From: Comamonas testosteroni ATCC 11996
Lineage (GTDB): Bacteria; Pseudomonadota; Gammaproteobacteria; Burkholderiales; Burkholderiaceae_C
Assembly: GCF_000241525.1 (NCBI RefSeq)
Contig: NZ_AHIL01000020.1
Span: 1-64,000, forward strand
DNA length: 64,000 bases
Direction: 5' to 3'
Under the pieces are notes generated by a model. It saw only the letters and a list, made by a program, of their open reading frames with translations. It did not search any database and was not told where the DNA came from. How positions within the stretch are numbered: the stretch's first letter is position 1; the number at the start of each line of letters is the position of its first letter. Shown in pieces: positions 30,064 to 38,392 of this stretch. The position numbers were made by a program, and so were the translations under genes.

Positions 30064-31035
30064 GATGCAGACCAATGCCCGGCAGGCACTGCGTGTGCCT
30101 GAAAAGGGTTTGGCCATTGTGCCGTACCGCGAATCGGGTTCGGGCAAGGAGGCATTTGCCAAGGCCACGCACGAGGCCTGCGTACGTCGGGCCAGCCCGT
30201 CGTGGCTGTGAACTGCGCGGCGATTCCCGAGACTGGTTGAGAGCGAGCTCTTCGGCTATCGCGAAGACGCCTTCACCGGCGCCCGTGCCAAGGGCGCGGG
30301 CGGCAAGATCGCTCAGGCCCATGGCGGAGACTTGTTCCTCGGCGAGATCTGCGACATGCATGCAGGCCTTGCAGACGCGGCTGCCGCGCGTGCTGGCCGA
30401 ATGTGAAGTCACCCCGCTGGGCTCGGAGCAGCCCATCTCCGTCGATGTGCAACTGATCTGCACCACGCAACGCGACCTGCGAGAGATGGTGGCCCAGGGA
30501 GAGTTCCGGCTCGATCTGTCTGTACTACTGTCTCCACAGCGTGACGCTGGAGCTGCTGGCGCTGCGCGACCGTGCAGACAAGGGCGCACTGATCGAGGGC
30601 CTGTTGAGGGCCTGTTGAGGGCCTGTTGAGGGAGGGCGGTCTGCCGCTCTAGGGCCGTGCCGTGACCATCACCGAAACCGCGTGCCGGGTGCTGATGCGC
30701 CACGACTGGCAGGGCAATATCCGTGCGCTCAAGAACGTGCTGCGCACAGCCATGGTGCTGAGCGGCGACGGGGCCATTGCTCCCGAACATCTGCCGGCCC
30801 AAGTCGACGGCGGCCAGCCGCCTGTGCTGCCGCCAGAGCGCACGCTGTCGCTGGACGGCATGCAAGAGGTCATGGTGGCGCAGGTGCAAGACGAGCGCCC
30901 GGCTTTGCGGCAGGCGCTGAAGACGCATCACTGCAATGTGTGACCGAGGCCGCGCGCAGCCTGGGGCTGAGCCGGGCCTCGGTGTATCGGCACATGCCGC
31001 AAATGGGAGGTCGTGAGCCCCGACCGTCCGGGGGA
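30064..31035 (+). pseudogene. Eroded sigma54-dependent regulator (AcoR-like)
   Basis: Pieces in all three forward frames line up with the AAA+ and Fis domains of a sigma54 activator. In order: RESGSGKEAFAKATHEA (Walker A region), [12 protein letters not shown], then after a frameshift [21 protein letters not shown] (GAFTGA loop changed to DAFTGA), [10 protein letters not shown], after another shift [21 protein letters not shown] and QRDLREMVAQGEFRLDL, then further shifts to CRVLMRHDWQGNIRALKNVL and finally EAARSLGLSRASVYRHM (Fis helix-turn-helix). The N-terminal sensory half is missing. At least four frame breaks make it dead. Confidence 0.9.
30594..30630 (+). repeat. 11-base tandem repeat, about three copies
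   Basis: GGGCCTGTTGA is repeated about three times in tandem inside the eroded regulator. It likely arose by slippage and disrupts the frame between the AAA+ and Fis parts. Confidence 0.8.
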
Positions 31036-31202
31036 TTGTGCAAGCTCTTCCATCGGTGCCTGCTCTGGCTCCCAGGCTTGTACTTAGACAAATCGGACTA
31101 AGGTTTAGCGCCGGTAAGTAAAGTCAACCATCGCTGATAGCCTGCGCCTGTCAATGATCCACGGAGGGTGGATACATGACCTTTACTCATAAAGGAGCAG
31201 GC

Positions 31203-32114
31203 ATGAAGGGGGTGACAGGAGTGGTTTCATTCGCGGAGATCGATCGCAGCATGGACAGGCGCCGGGTCTTGCGCCTGGGGCTGCTGGGACTGGTATCTGC
31301 GGGTGCTGGCGGACTGTTGGCCGCCTGCGGCGGCGGTGATGGCATGGAGCCGAAAGCGGCCACGCCAAGGTTGTCGTCCATGCTCAACTTCCGAGACCTG
31401 GCCGGGGCGGACGACGCATCGGTCTACCGCAACGCTGCAGGGCAGCCATTGAAGCGCGGCGTGTTCTACCGCTCCAATGCGGTATTGCCCAGCGCGGCCG
31501 ATGCAGTGACGCTGGGCAACCTGGGCATTGGTACGGCCTACGATTTGCGCACCACGAACGAGGCGGCCAAGGACGCGGACCGGCTGCCGCCGGGGATCCG
31601 CTATGTGTATATGAACATCTTCGGCACGGCCGACCCGGTGTTCTCGCCCTTTCATACGCCCAAGGAGGCCGAGGCCGCGATGGAGGAGATGGGCCGTGTG
31701 ATGGTGCGCGACGCCGGCATGCGCGCTCGCATGGGGCAACTGCTCAGGACCATGGCGTCTACCGCCGATGCGCAACTGTTTCACTGCACCGCCGGCAAGG
31801 ACCGCACGGGTTGGGTGGCGGCACTGCTGCACACCATTGCCGGCGTACCGCGCGACACCATCCTGAAGGACTACCTGCTCACCAATACTTACACCGAGGC
31901 CTGGATGAACGCCACCTATCAGCAGATGCTGGCGCACAACGGCAAGGATGCAGCCGATCTCTACTGGCCCCTGCTGGGCGTGCAGCGTAGCTACCTGGAG
32001 GCGGAGTTCGACGAGGCGGAGCGCGGCTTCGGCTCGATGGGTCGCTACCTGAGCGAAGGGCTGGGTCTGGGCTCGGACGAGCTCGCGCAGCTGCGCGCCA
32101 AGCTGCTGGGTTGA
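31203..32114 (+). CDS. Exported tyrosine/serine-type protein phosphatase, lipoprotein
   Basis: A 303-residue dual-specificity-like phosphatase. The catalytic loop HCTAGKDRTG matches HCX5R of the tyrosine-phosphatase 3 family, and SSMLNFRDLAGA is the family's N-terminal block. A twin-arginine-like signal (SMDRRRVLRLGLLGL) leads into a lipobox LLAACGGG, so the protein should be exported folded and lipid-anchored. ATG 31203 has an AAAGGAG site; ATG 31251 directly before the RRR is an alternative. It is flanked by the eroded regulator and a terminator. Confidence 0.88.
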   Translation: MKGVTGVVSFAEIDRSMDRRRVLRLGLLGLVSAGAGGLLAACGGGDGMEPKAATPRLSSMLNFRDLAGADDASVYRNAAGQPLKRGVFYRSNAVLPSAADAVTLGNLGIGTAYDLRTTNEAAKDADRLPPGIRYVYMNIFGTADPVFSPFHTPKEAEAAMEEMGRVMVRDAGMRARMGQLLRTMASTADAQLFHCTAGKDRTGWVAALLHTIAGVPRDTILKDYLLTNTYTEAWMNATYQQMLAHNGKDAADLYWPLLGVQRSYLEAEFDEAERGFGSMGRYLSEGLGLGSDELAQLRAKLLG

Positions 32115-32120
32115 GGTGGT

Positions 32121-32220
32121 TGCTATCTTTAGAGGAGCTTCAAGCGCTTGAATTATATGGATTTCAGATATAAAAATATTTAATACATAGAGCTATCAAG
32201 CGTTGGTAGCTATCAAAAAG
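32121..32220. repeat. AT-rich intergenic repeat of the TGCTAT family
   Basis: It starts TGCTATCTTTAGAGGAGCTTCAAGCGCTTG and continues with GGATTTCAGATA and two TAGCTATCAA-type boxes. Related sequence occurs at 21500-21566, 29836-29876 and 58537-58566. Confidence 0.5.
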
Positions 32221-32246
32221 AAAGTCCGCCAAGGGCGGACTTTTTG
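32221..32246. terminator. Bidirectional terminator between the phosphatase and ABC genes
   Basis: AAAGTCCGCC (32221-32230) pairs with GGCGGACTTT (32234-32243) with loop AAG, followed by TT. Confidence 0.9.
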
Positions 32247-32264
32247 CAGGGATGGGGCCGGGTT

Positions 32265-33059
32265 TCAGCTCAGCAGCAGTGCATCGTCGGCCAGCTTCTC
32301 GCCACGTACCTTCTCGAACATGTGCAGCAGGTCGGGCACATCCATTTTGGAGCGCTCTTCGCCGCTGACGTCCAGCACCACATTGCCCTGGTGAAGCATG
32401 ACGGTACGCGTGCCCACATCCAGCGCCTGGCGCATGCTGTGCGTGACCATCATGGTGGTGAGATTGGCTTCCTGCACGATGCGTGCCGTCAGCTGCAGCA
32501 CAAAGTCTGCGGTGCGCGGGTCAAGAGCGGCCGTGTGTTCGTCCAGCAGCAGAATGCGCGAGGGCTGCAGCGCCGCCATCAGCAGGCTGACTGCCTGGCG
32601 CTGTCCGCCCGAGAGCAGGCCGATACGGTCGGTCAGGCGATTTTCCAGACCCAGGCCCAGTGTGGCCAGGCGGTCGCGGTACAGCTCGCGATTGCTGGCC
32701 TTGACTGCCTTGGACAGGCCGCGGAGGTTGCCGCGCTCGTGTGCCAGAGCCATGTTCTCTTCGATGGAGAGGTCTTCACAGGTGCCGGCCATGGGGTCCT
32801 GAAACACCCGGGCCACCTGCTTGGAGCGGGACCATACCGGCATGCGCGTCATGTCGATGCCGGCAATTTCGATCTTGCCCTTGTCCACGCTCTGGTCGCC
32901 CGAGACGCAGTTCAGAAATGTGGACTTGCCTGCGCCGTTGGAGCCGATGACGGTCACAAACTGCCCGTCGGGGATGGACAGCGACAGGCCGCGCAGGGCG
33001 CGGGTTTCGATCGGCGTGCCGGGATTGAAGGTGAGTTCGAGGTTTTGTGCGTTCAGCAT
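32265..33059 (-). CDS. ABC transporter ATP-binding protein
   Basis: A 264-residue ATPase of the COG1101 type that pairs with COG4120 permeases and COG2984 binding proteins. Walker A is TVIGSNGAGKSTFLN, the Q-loop is VFQDPMAG, the signature is LLSGGQRQAVSLL, Walker B is RILLLDEHTAALD and the switch His is in MMVTHSM. It is last in the operon binding protein, permease, ATPase on the minus strand. A remnant of a paralogue lies at 29907. Confidence 0.93.
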   Translation of the reverse strand: MLNAQNLELTFNPGTPIETRALRGLSLSIPDGQFVTVIGSNGAGKSTFLNCVSGDQSVDKGKIEIAGIDMTRMPVWSRSKQVARVFQDPMAGTCEDLSIEENMALAHERGNLRGLSKAVKASNRELYRDRLATLGLGLENRLTDRIGLLSGGQRQAVSLLMAALQPSRILLLDEHTAALDPRTADFVLQLTARIVQEANLTTMMVTHSMRQALDVGTRTVMLHQGNVVLDVSGEERSKMDVPDLLHMFEKVRGEKLADDALLLS

Positions 33060-33129
33060 GATGTATTCCGATCAGTCACTGAGGGCGCAGCATTTGTTAG
33101 TGCTGCAGTTCCTTGGCGAGAGGGCCAGC

Positions 33130-33194
33130 AAGGGCCGCCCCGCAGCAAAGGCCATCGTCCCCCTTGGGGGACGCGGCAAAGCCGCTCAGGGGGT
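33130..33194. repeat. Dispersed GC-rich intergenic repeat, copy 2
   Basis: Shares both end segments and the central TCGTCCCCCT with 15310-15400 but has a shorter middle (CCCCCTTGGGGG palindrome). It again runs up to the stop codon of a minus-strand gene, here the ABC permease, and fills the gap to the ATPase gene. Confidence 0.75.
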
Positions 33195-34075
33195 TACTTT
33201 CTCTTCAGCTTCTTCTTGATTTGCGGAATCACCAGTGCGATGGTCACCAGCACTGCCGTCACCAGATTCAAGTCCTGTGCCTTCAGGCCGATGGCATCGA
33301 TATTGAGGGCCGCTGCGATGAAGAAGCGGTAGACCACGGCGCCGAGCACCACGGCCAGCGTGGCCCAGATGATCTTGCGCGAGGGCAGGATGGTCTCGCC
33401 CACGATCACGGCCGCCAGGCCGATGACGATGGTGCCGATGCCCATGGAGATGTCGGAGCCGCCCTGTGTCTGCACGAACAGCGCTCCGGCCAGACCGACC
33501 AGGCCGTTGGAAATTGCCATGCCCAGCAAAATCATGGCGCCGGTATTGACGCCCTGAGCGCGGGCCATGCGGGCATTGGAGCCCGTGGAGCGGATAGCCA
33601 GACCGCGTTCGGTGGCAAAGAACCAGTCCAGAGCCAGCTTGGCCACGATGACAAAGCCCAGCATGATCAGCGGACGCATCACATAGTCTTCAATGTTCGC
33701 CGGCTGCAGCATGGTGAACAGTGTGGGCTCGTTGATCAGCGGCACATTGGGGCCGCCCATGATGCGCAGATTGACCGAGTACAGGCCGATCATCATCAGG
33801 ATGGAGGCCAGCAGGTCCATGATCTTGAGCTTGACGTTGAGCCAGCCTGTGATGAAGCCGGCCACGGCTCCGGCTGCCGTGCCGGCCAGCGTGGCCAGCC
33901 AGGGATTGGTGCCCGTGGAAATCAGAATGGCGCACACCGCACCGCCAAGGGGGAAGCTGCCGTCGACCGTCAGATCGGGGAAACGCAGCAAGCGAAAGGA
34001 GATGAAGACGCCCAGCGCCACCAGGCTGAATATCAGGCCAATTTCAATGGCACCGAGGATGGAAAATAGAGACAT
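33194..34075 (-). CDS. ABC transporter permease
   Basis: A 293-residue inner-membrane permease of the COG4120 type, related to branched-chain amino acid permeases. About eight helices are visible, starting with AIEIGLIFSLVALGVFISFRLL and PDLTVDGSFPLGGA, the family hallmark. It ends in a basic tail. Placement between the binding-protein and ATPase genes supports one importer; the repeat at 33130-33194 and 70 more bases separate it from the ATPase start. Confidence 0.92.
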   Translation of the reverse strand: MSLFSILGAIEIGLIFSLVALGVFISFRLLRFPDLTVDGSFPLGGAVCAILISTGTNPWLATLAGTAAGAVAGFITGWLNVKLKIMDLLASILMMIGLYSVNLRIMGGPNVPLINEPTLFTMLQPANIEDYVMRPLIMLGFVIVAKLALDWFFATERGLAIRSTGSNARMARAQGVNTGAMILLGMAISNGLVGLAGALFVQTQGGSDISMGIGTIVIGLAAVIVGETILPSRKIIWATLAVVLGAVVYRFFIAAALNIDAIGLKAQDLNLVTAVLVTIALVIPQIKKKLKRK

Positions 34076-34104
34076 AGAGAGAGCGACAGGCGCGGCAAAC
34101 GTCT

Positions 34105-34171
34105 AAAAAAATCGGCAGGGCCATGTTGCCACGGCACCTGCCGCTGCGCTGGCACTGCCTGGTGGCAGTGC
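34105..34171 (-). terminator. Hairpins between binding-protein and permease genes
   Basis: On the minus strand, after the binding-protein stop, comes a hairpin (34152-34159 with 34164-34171). A second follows (CGGCAGG 34113-34119 with CCTGCCG 34137-34143) with a seven-base T-run. This looks like a leaky terminator or a processing site that would make the binding protein more abundant than the membrane parts. Confidence 0.55.
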
Positions 34172-34188
34172 TGGCGACAGGGAGTGGA

Positions 34189-35157
34189 TTACTTGACCAC
34201 GGTCGCGGCGGACTTGATCAGCGTGTCGGACAGCTTCACGCCTTGCTTTTCGGCTGCGCCGGGGTTCACGAACAGTTCCATCTTGGTCGAGACTTCGGGC
34301 TTGATGTCGCCGGGCTTCTCGCCCTTGAGAATGCGCACCACCATGCGGCCGGTCTGCTCGCCCAGATCGCGGTAATTGATGCCGTAGGCAGCCACAGCAC
34401 CGCGCTTGACGGAGTCGGTGTCAGAAGCCACCAGAGGGATCTTGGCGTCCTGGCCCACCTTGACCAGCGATTCGTAGGCCGACACCACGTTGTTGTCGGT
34501 GTTGGTGTAGATCACGTCCACCTTGCCTACCAGCGAGCGTGCGGCGCTGGAGACGTCCACCGAGCGGGGAGCGGCTGCGGTCACCAGGGTCCAGCCCATC
34601 TTGGGCAGCAGGGCCTGCAGTTCCTTGACGACCACGGCGGAGTTGGCTTCACCGGGGTTGTAGACCATGCCGATGCGCTTGGCATTGGGCACGACCTGCT
34701 TGACCAGATCCATCTGCTTGTCCAGGGCCAGCAGGTCGGAAACGCCGGTCACATTGTTCTTGGAGGGCTCCCAGCTGGGGACCAGCTTCGCGGCCACGGG
34801 GTCGGTCACGGCGGAGAACACGACGGGCACAGTCTTGGTCGACGCGATCACGGCCTGAGCGGAAGGTGTGGCGATGGCGACGATGGCATCAGGCTTGTCA
34901 CCCACGAACTTGCGGGCGATCTGGGCAGCGGTGCCGGTATTGCCCTGTGCGCTCTGGTATTGCCACTTCAAGGACTTGCCTTCTTCGTAGCCGGCTGCCT
35001 TCAGGGCGTCCTTGACGCCGTCGCGCACTGCATCCAGGGCGGGGTGTTCAACAATGGCGGTCACGGCCACGGACTTGGTATCGGCGGCATAGGCACCCGA
35101 CATGGCGGAAATTGCCAGGGCCAGTGCGCCCATGCGGGCCAAGGACAGCTGCTTCAT
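34189..35157 (-). CDS. ABC transporter substrate-binding protein
   Basis: A 322-residue periplasmic binding protein of the COG2984 family (TrpX-like). The signal peptide ends near residue 25 (ISAMSGAYA, then ADTKS). Two Rossmann-like lobes follow: VAVTAIVEHPALDAVRDGVK, ARKFVGDKPDAIVAIATPSAQAV, VVFSAVTDPVAAKLV, RIGMVYNPGEANSAVVVKEL, and PLVASDTDSVKRGAVAAYGINY. Relatives in Firmicutes import tryptophan or other aromatic amino acids; the substrate here is not decided by the sequence. Confidence 0.93.
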   Translation of the reverse strand: MKQLSLARMGALALAISAMSGAYAADTKSVAVTAIVEHPALDAVRDGVKDALKAAGYEEGKSLKWQYQSAQGNTGTAAQIARKFVGDKPDAIVAIATPSAQAVIASTKTVPVVFSAVTDPVAAKLVPSWEPSKNNVTGVSDLLALDKQMDLVKQVVPNAKRIGMVYNPGEANSAVVVKELQALLPKMGWTLVTAAAPRSVDVSSAARSLVGKVDVIYTNTDNNVVSAYESLVKVGQDAKIPLVASDTDSVKRGAVAAYGINYRDLGEQTGRMVVRILKGEKPGDIKPEVSTKMELFVNPGAAEKQGVKLSDTLIKSAATVVK

Positions 35158-35699
35158 GTGTATCTCCAGCGTTTGTTGTGTGTTGCAGGTGAATTAAGAC
35201 GGCAGTGCGTGATGCGCGTCGCCTCGCGGCAAAGTCTACTGCACCGATCCGGCTGTCTTCGTGATTGAGATAACCTTGTTTATCCCTATACGATGATCGC
35301 GAAAAAATGGCATGAAAGCTGCGCAAAGCGCTATTTGGCAGAAGTTAGTGTGTGCGGATGCAGGGCAATGGCGCGCAATATTGCGTTGAGTGGGTCCTGA
35401 TTTTGGTTTTGCCCCGCATTTTTCCTGCGTCTGATGCGATATGAGCAAGCGTATTGGTGCAACTGCCTGTTTTTTGAACATTGCTCTTTCTGCGCCGGCG
35501 TGCGACCTTCATGGGGTGATTCACGGCGGTTGCGGTGGTGTGCGTTTTTTCTGTGATGCTGCAAATTTGTGGGCATTTGGCAGCCTGCGTTGCTAAAAAC
35601 ATTCAGCCCATGAAAAAAGCCTGCGCAGCAATGACTGGCGCAGGCTTTGTGATGCGGCATCTGGAGCAGTTGCTGCGGCCGGATGCAATCGCGGACGGA
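35158..35699. other. Intergenic gap, ABC importer to ETF-QO gene
   Basis: About 540 bases with no convincing gene. It holds the importer promoter on its left and the etfD terminator on its right. Minus-strand frames of about 80-110 codons here are Cys/His-rich low-quality translations without ribosome sites. Confidence 0.5.
35613..35648 (-). terminator. Terminator of the ETF-QO gene
   Basis: AAAGCCTGCGC (35616-35626) pairs with GCGCAGGCTTT (35638-35648). The A-run at 35613-35618 is the minus-strand T-run. Confidence 0.85.
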
Positions 35700-37403
35700 T
35701 TACATACCTGAGTAGTTGGGGCCGCCGCCGCCTTCAGGTGTCACCCAGACAATGTTCTGTGTCGGGTCCTTGATGTCGCAGGTCTTGCAGTGCACGCAGT
35801 TCTGTGCGTTGATCTGCAGTCGCTGCTTGCCGGCATCGGCTTCGTCTTCCACGAACTCATACACGCCTGCGGGGCAGTAGCGTTGCTCGGGGCCGGCGAA
35901 CTTGGTCAGGTTCACTGCGACAGGAACGCTGGCGTCCTTGAGCGTCAGGTGGGCTGGCTGGTTCTCGGCATGATTGGTGCTGCTGATGAAGACGCTGGAG
36001 AGGCGGTCGAAGGTCAGCTTGCCGTCGGGCTTGGGATACTCGATGGGGGCGCACTCGGCGGCGGGCTTCAGATAGGCATGGTCGGGCTTGTTGCGATGCA
36101 GCGTCCAGGGGATGTTGCCGCGCAGCACGAATTGCTCCAGCCCGTTCATCACAGTGGCTGTGGTCAGGCCCTTCTTGAACCAGGCCTTGAAGTTGCGCGC
36201 CTTCCACAGCTCTTCATAGAGCCAGCTGTTCTCGAACGCATAGGTATAGGCCGTCAGCTCATCGCCCTGGCGACCGGCGACGATGGCAGCGTAGGCAGCT
36301 TCGGCCGCCAGCATGCCGGTCTTGATCGCGGCATGGCTGCCCTTGATGCGGCTGACATTGAGGAAGCCGGCTTCGCAGCCCACCAGCGCGCCGCCGGGAA
36401 AGACAAAGCGGGGCAGGCTGGAGATGCCGCCGGCCGTGATGGCGCGCGCACCGTAGCTGATGCGCTTGGCGGGCTTGATGCCGTTGGCTTCGTCGCCTTC
36501 CAGGTAGTAGCGGATATTGGGGTGGGTTTTCCAGCGCTGCATCTCCTCGAATGGAGACAGATAGGGGTTGGAATAGTCCAGGCCGGTGATGAAGCCCAGC
36601 GTGACCAGATTGTCTTCCAGGTGGTAGAGGAAGGCGCCGCCGTAGGTGTCGCTCTTCATGGGCCAGCCTGCGGTGTGCAGCACCATGCCGGGCTTGTGAC
36701 GCTTGGGGTCGATCTCCCAGAGTTCCTTGATGCCCAGACCGTAAGTCTGCGGGTCGCGGTTGGCGTCCAGCGAATACTTGGCGATGATCTGCTTGCCCAG
36801 ATGGCCGCGCGCACCTTCGGCAAAGATGGTGTATTTGCCGTGCAGCTCCATGCCCAGCTGGAAGTCGCCCGTGGGCTCGCCTTCCTTGCTGATGCCCATA
36901 TTGCCGGTGGCCACGCCCTTGACGGAGCCGTCCTCGTTGTAGAGCACTTCGGCGGCCGTGAAGCCGGGGAAGATTTCCACGCCCAGGGCTTCGGCCTGTT
37001 CCGCCAGCCACTTGGTGACAAAGCCCAGGCGCACGATGTAGTTGCCTTCGTTATGAAAGCACTTGGGCAGCAGCCAGTTGGGGGTGCGCAGGGAGCTCTT
37101 CTCGCCGAGGAAGACCATGGCGTCTTCGGTCACCGGCTGGTTCAGGGGAGCGCCCTTTTCCTTCCAGTCGGGGATCAGCTCGGTCAGAGCGCGAGGATCC
37201 ATGATGGCGCCAGACAGCGTGTGTGCGCCGGGCTCGGAGCCTTTTTCCAGCACGACTACGGAGACATCCTGACCTTTTTCGGCCGCCAGCTGCTTGAGGC
37301 GAATGGCAGTGGCCAAGCCACCGGGGCCACCGCCCACCACCACCACGTCATATTCCATGGCCTCTCGCGGGCCGTACTGGGCCAGGATCTCTTCGTTTGT
37401 CAT
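35700..37403 (-). CDS. etfD: Electron transfer flavoprotein-ubiquinone oxidoreductase
   Basis: Passes electrons from ETF (fatty-acid and amino-acid oxidation) to ubiquinone at the inner membrane. The 567-residue protein has the FAD motif DVVVVGGGPGGLATAIRLK, the membrane-associated ubiquinone region around HTLSGAIMDPRALTELIP, and the C-terminal 4Fe-4S ligands RYCPAGVYEF and CVHCKTCDIKDPTQNI. Start MTNEEILAQYGPRE at 37403 is the family's usual one. The etfAB genes are not in the window. The next gene upstream is a divergent thioesterase. Confidence 0.97.
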   Translation of the reverse strand: MTNEEILAQYGPREAMEYDVVVVGGGPGGLATAIRLKQLAAEKGQDVSVVVLEKGSEPGAHTLSGAIMDPRALTELIPDWKEKGAPLNQPVTEDAMVFLGEKSSLRTPNWLLPKCFHNEGNYIVRLGFVTKWLAEQAEALGVEIFPGFTAAEVLYNEDGSVKGVATGNMGISKEGEPTGDFQLGMELHGKYTIFAEGARGHLGKQIIAKYSLDANRDPQTYGLGIKELWEIDPKRHKPGMVLHTAGWPMKSDTYGGAFLYHLEDNLVTLGFITGLDYSNPYLSPFEEMQRWKTHPNIRYYLEGDEANGIKPAKRISYGARAITAGGISSLPRFVFPGGALVGCEAGFLNVSRIKGSHAAIKTGMLAAEAAYAAIVAGRQGDELTAYTYAFENSWLYEELWKARNFKAWFKKGLTTATVMNGLEQFVLRGNIPWTLHRNKPDHAYLKPAAECAPIEYPKPDGKLTFDRLSSVFISSTNHAENQPAHLTLKDASVPVAVNLTKFAGPEQRYCPAGVYEFVEDEADAGKQRLQINAQNCVHCKTCDIKDPTQNIVWVTPEGGGGPNYSGM

Positions 37404-37660
37404 CGGGAAAGTCTCGCTTGATATTGGATTGGGAAAACTGGCGTGCGCGGCCTTGGCAGGTGCGTCTGCAAAAACCGCGATGCGGGCGATTCTATGCTGA
37501 CAGCCCGGCACGACCGTGCAGATTTGGCGACAGTGCATCAATCGGTGTTGCGGCAAAGTCCATAGGCTAGTGATCGCCCCAGGGCGTGCCATCCCTCAAA
37601 GAAACTAGAACAAGGTGATGATGCAGTTGCAAACCTCGTTCAATCAGGAGACATACCGGC

Positions 37661-38083
37661 ATGAAAATCGAGCTGTCCGAGCTGAAGAAGCAGGTCTATG
37701 AAACGCGCTTTCCCGTACGCTGGGGCGATATGGATGCCATGGGGCATGTCAACAACGCGCAGTACTTTCGCTACCTGGAAACTGCCCGTATCGACTGGAT
37801 GCGTGGCATGGGCCTGAATCCGGACCCCGCGGGGCAAGGGCCGGTCATCGTCAACGCCTTCTGCAATTTCTATCAGCAGCTTGCGTATCCGGACGAGGTG
37901 CTGCTCAAGATGTTTGTCAGCGATCCCGCACGCACCACCTTTGAGACCTGGGCCACCATGGAGCGTGTGACGCAGCCGGGAGTCATTTGTGCCGCCGGCG
38001 GGGGCACGGTGATCTGGGTGGATTTTCCCCGGCAGAAAGCCGCTGCGCTGCCGGACTGGATACGTTCAGCAGTAACGGCCTGA
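37661..38083 (+). CDS. 4HBT-type acyl-CoA thioesterase
   Basis: A 140-residue hotdog-fold thioesterase of the FadM/YbgC class. The catalytic block VRWGDMDAMGHVNNAQYFRYLETAR contains the Asp and the conserved GHVNN; the rest fits one hotdog domain. A CAGGAG ribosome site stands ahead of the ATG. Its neighbour etfD suggests a role in acyl-CoA metabolism. Its 3' end lies just before the palindromes of the dicarboxylate-carrier promoter region. Confidence 0.9.
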   Translation: MKIELSELKKQVYETRFPVRWGDMDAMGHVNNAQYFRYLETARIDWMRGMGLNPDPAGQGPVIVNAFCNFYQQLAYPDEVLLKMFVSDPARTTFETWATMERVTQPGVICAAGGGTVIWVDFPRQKAAALPDWIRSAVTA

Positions 38084-38089
38084 ATCCTG

Positions 38090-38133
38090 TTCGGAATTCC
38101 GTACATCAATCGTGATGCCGTCCGGAAATCCGA
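38090..38133 (+). promoter_or_regulatory. Candidate DctD upstream activator sites
   Basis: Two palindromic boxes, CGGAATTCCG (38092-38101) and CGGAAATCCG (38123-38132), have centres 31 bases apart, about three helical turns. They lie 65-110 bases upstream of the sigma54 promoter, where activator dimers of NtrC-family regulators bind. Assignment to DctD is inferred from the neighbouring dctBD genes. Confidence 0.5.
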
Positions 38134-38197
38134 TGGTTGTTATGCAAAAAAGTATTTTGAATATAAGCAAATCAAAGACTTGGAGGTGATCTTTTGG

Positions 38198-38214
38198 TTG
38201 GCACGGTATGTGCT
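38198..38214 (+). promoter_or_regulatory. Sigma54 (-24/-12) promoter of the dicarboxylate carrier
   Basis: TTGGCACGGTATGTGCT matches the RpoN consensus TTGGCACR-N4-TTGCW at all fixed positions but one. It lies about 180 bases before the carrier start, on the same strand. A sigma54 promoter is expected when DctB/DctD control uptake. Confidence 0.85.
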
Positions 38215-38392
38215 TAAAGGACGGCACGCCGCTTCACTGCGGCTGACCAAGTGAGACTGGGGCTGGATCTTGCTGACGAAACCTCGGTTCCGTCGGCGGT
38301 CCGTCTCGGTTTGTTGTCGCTGCCGGAGTCCGGTGCCTGCATGGCCTGGATTCAGGCAGCGGCTCAAACAACGCATACCAAGATTCCAAGAA

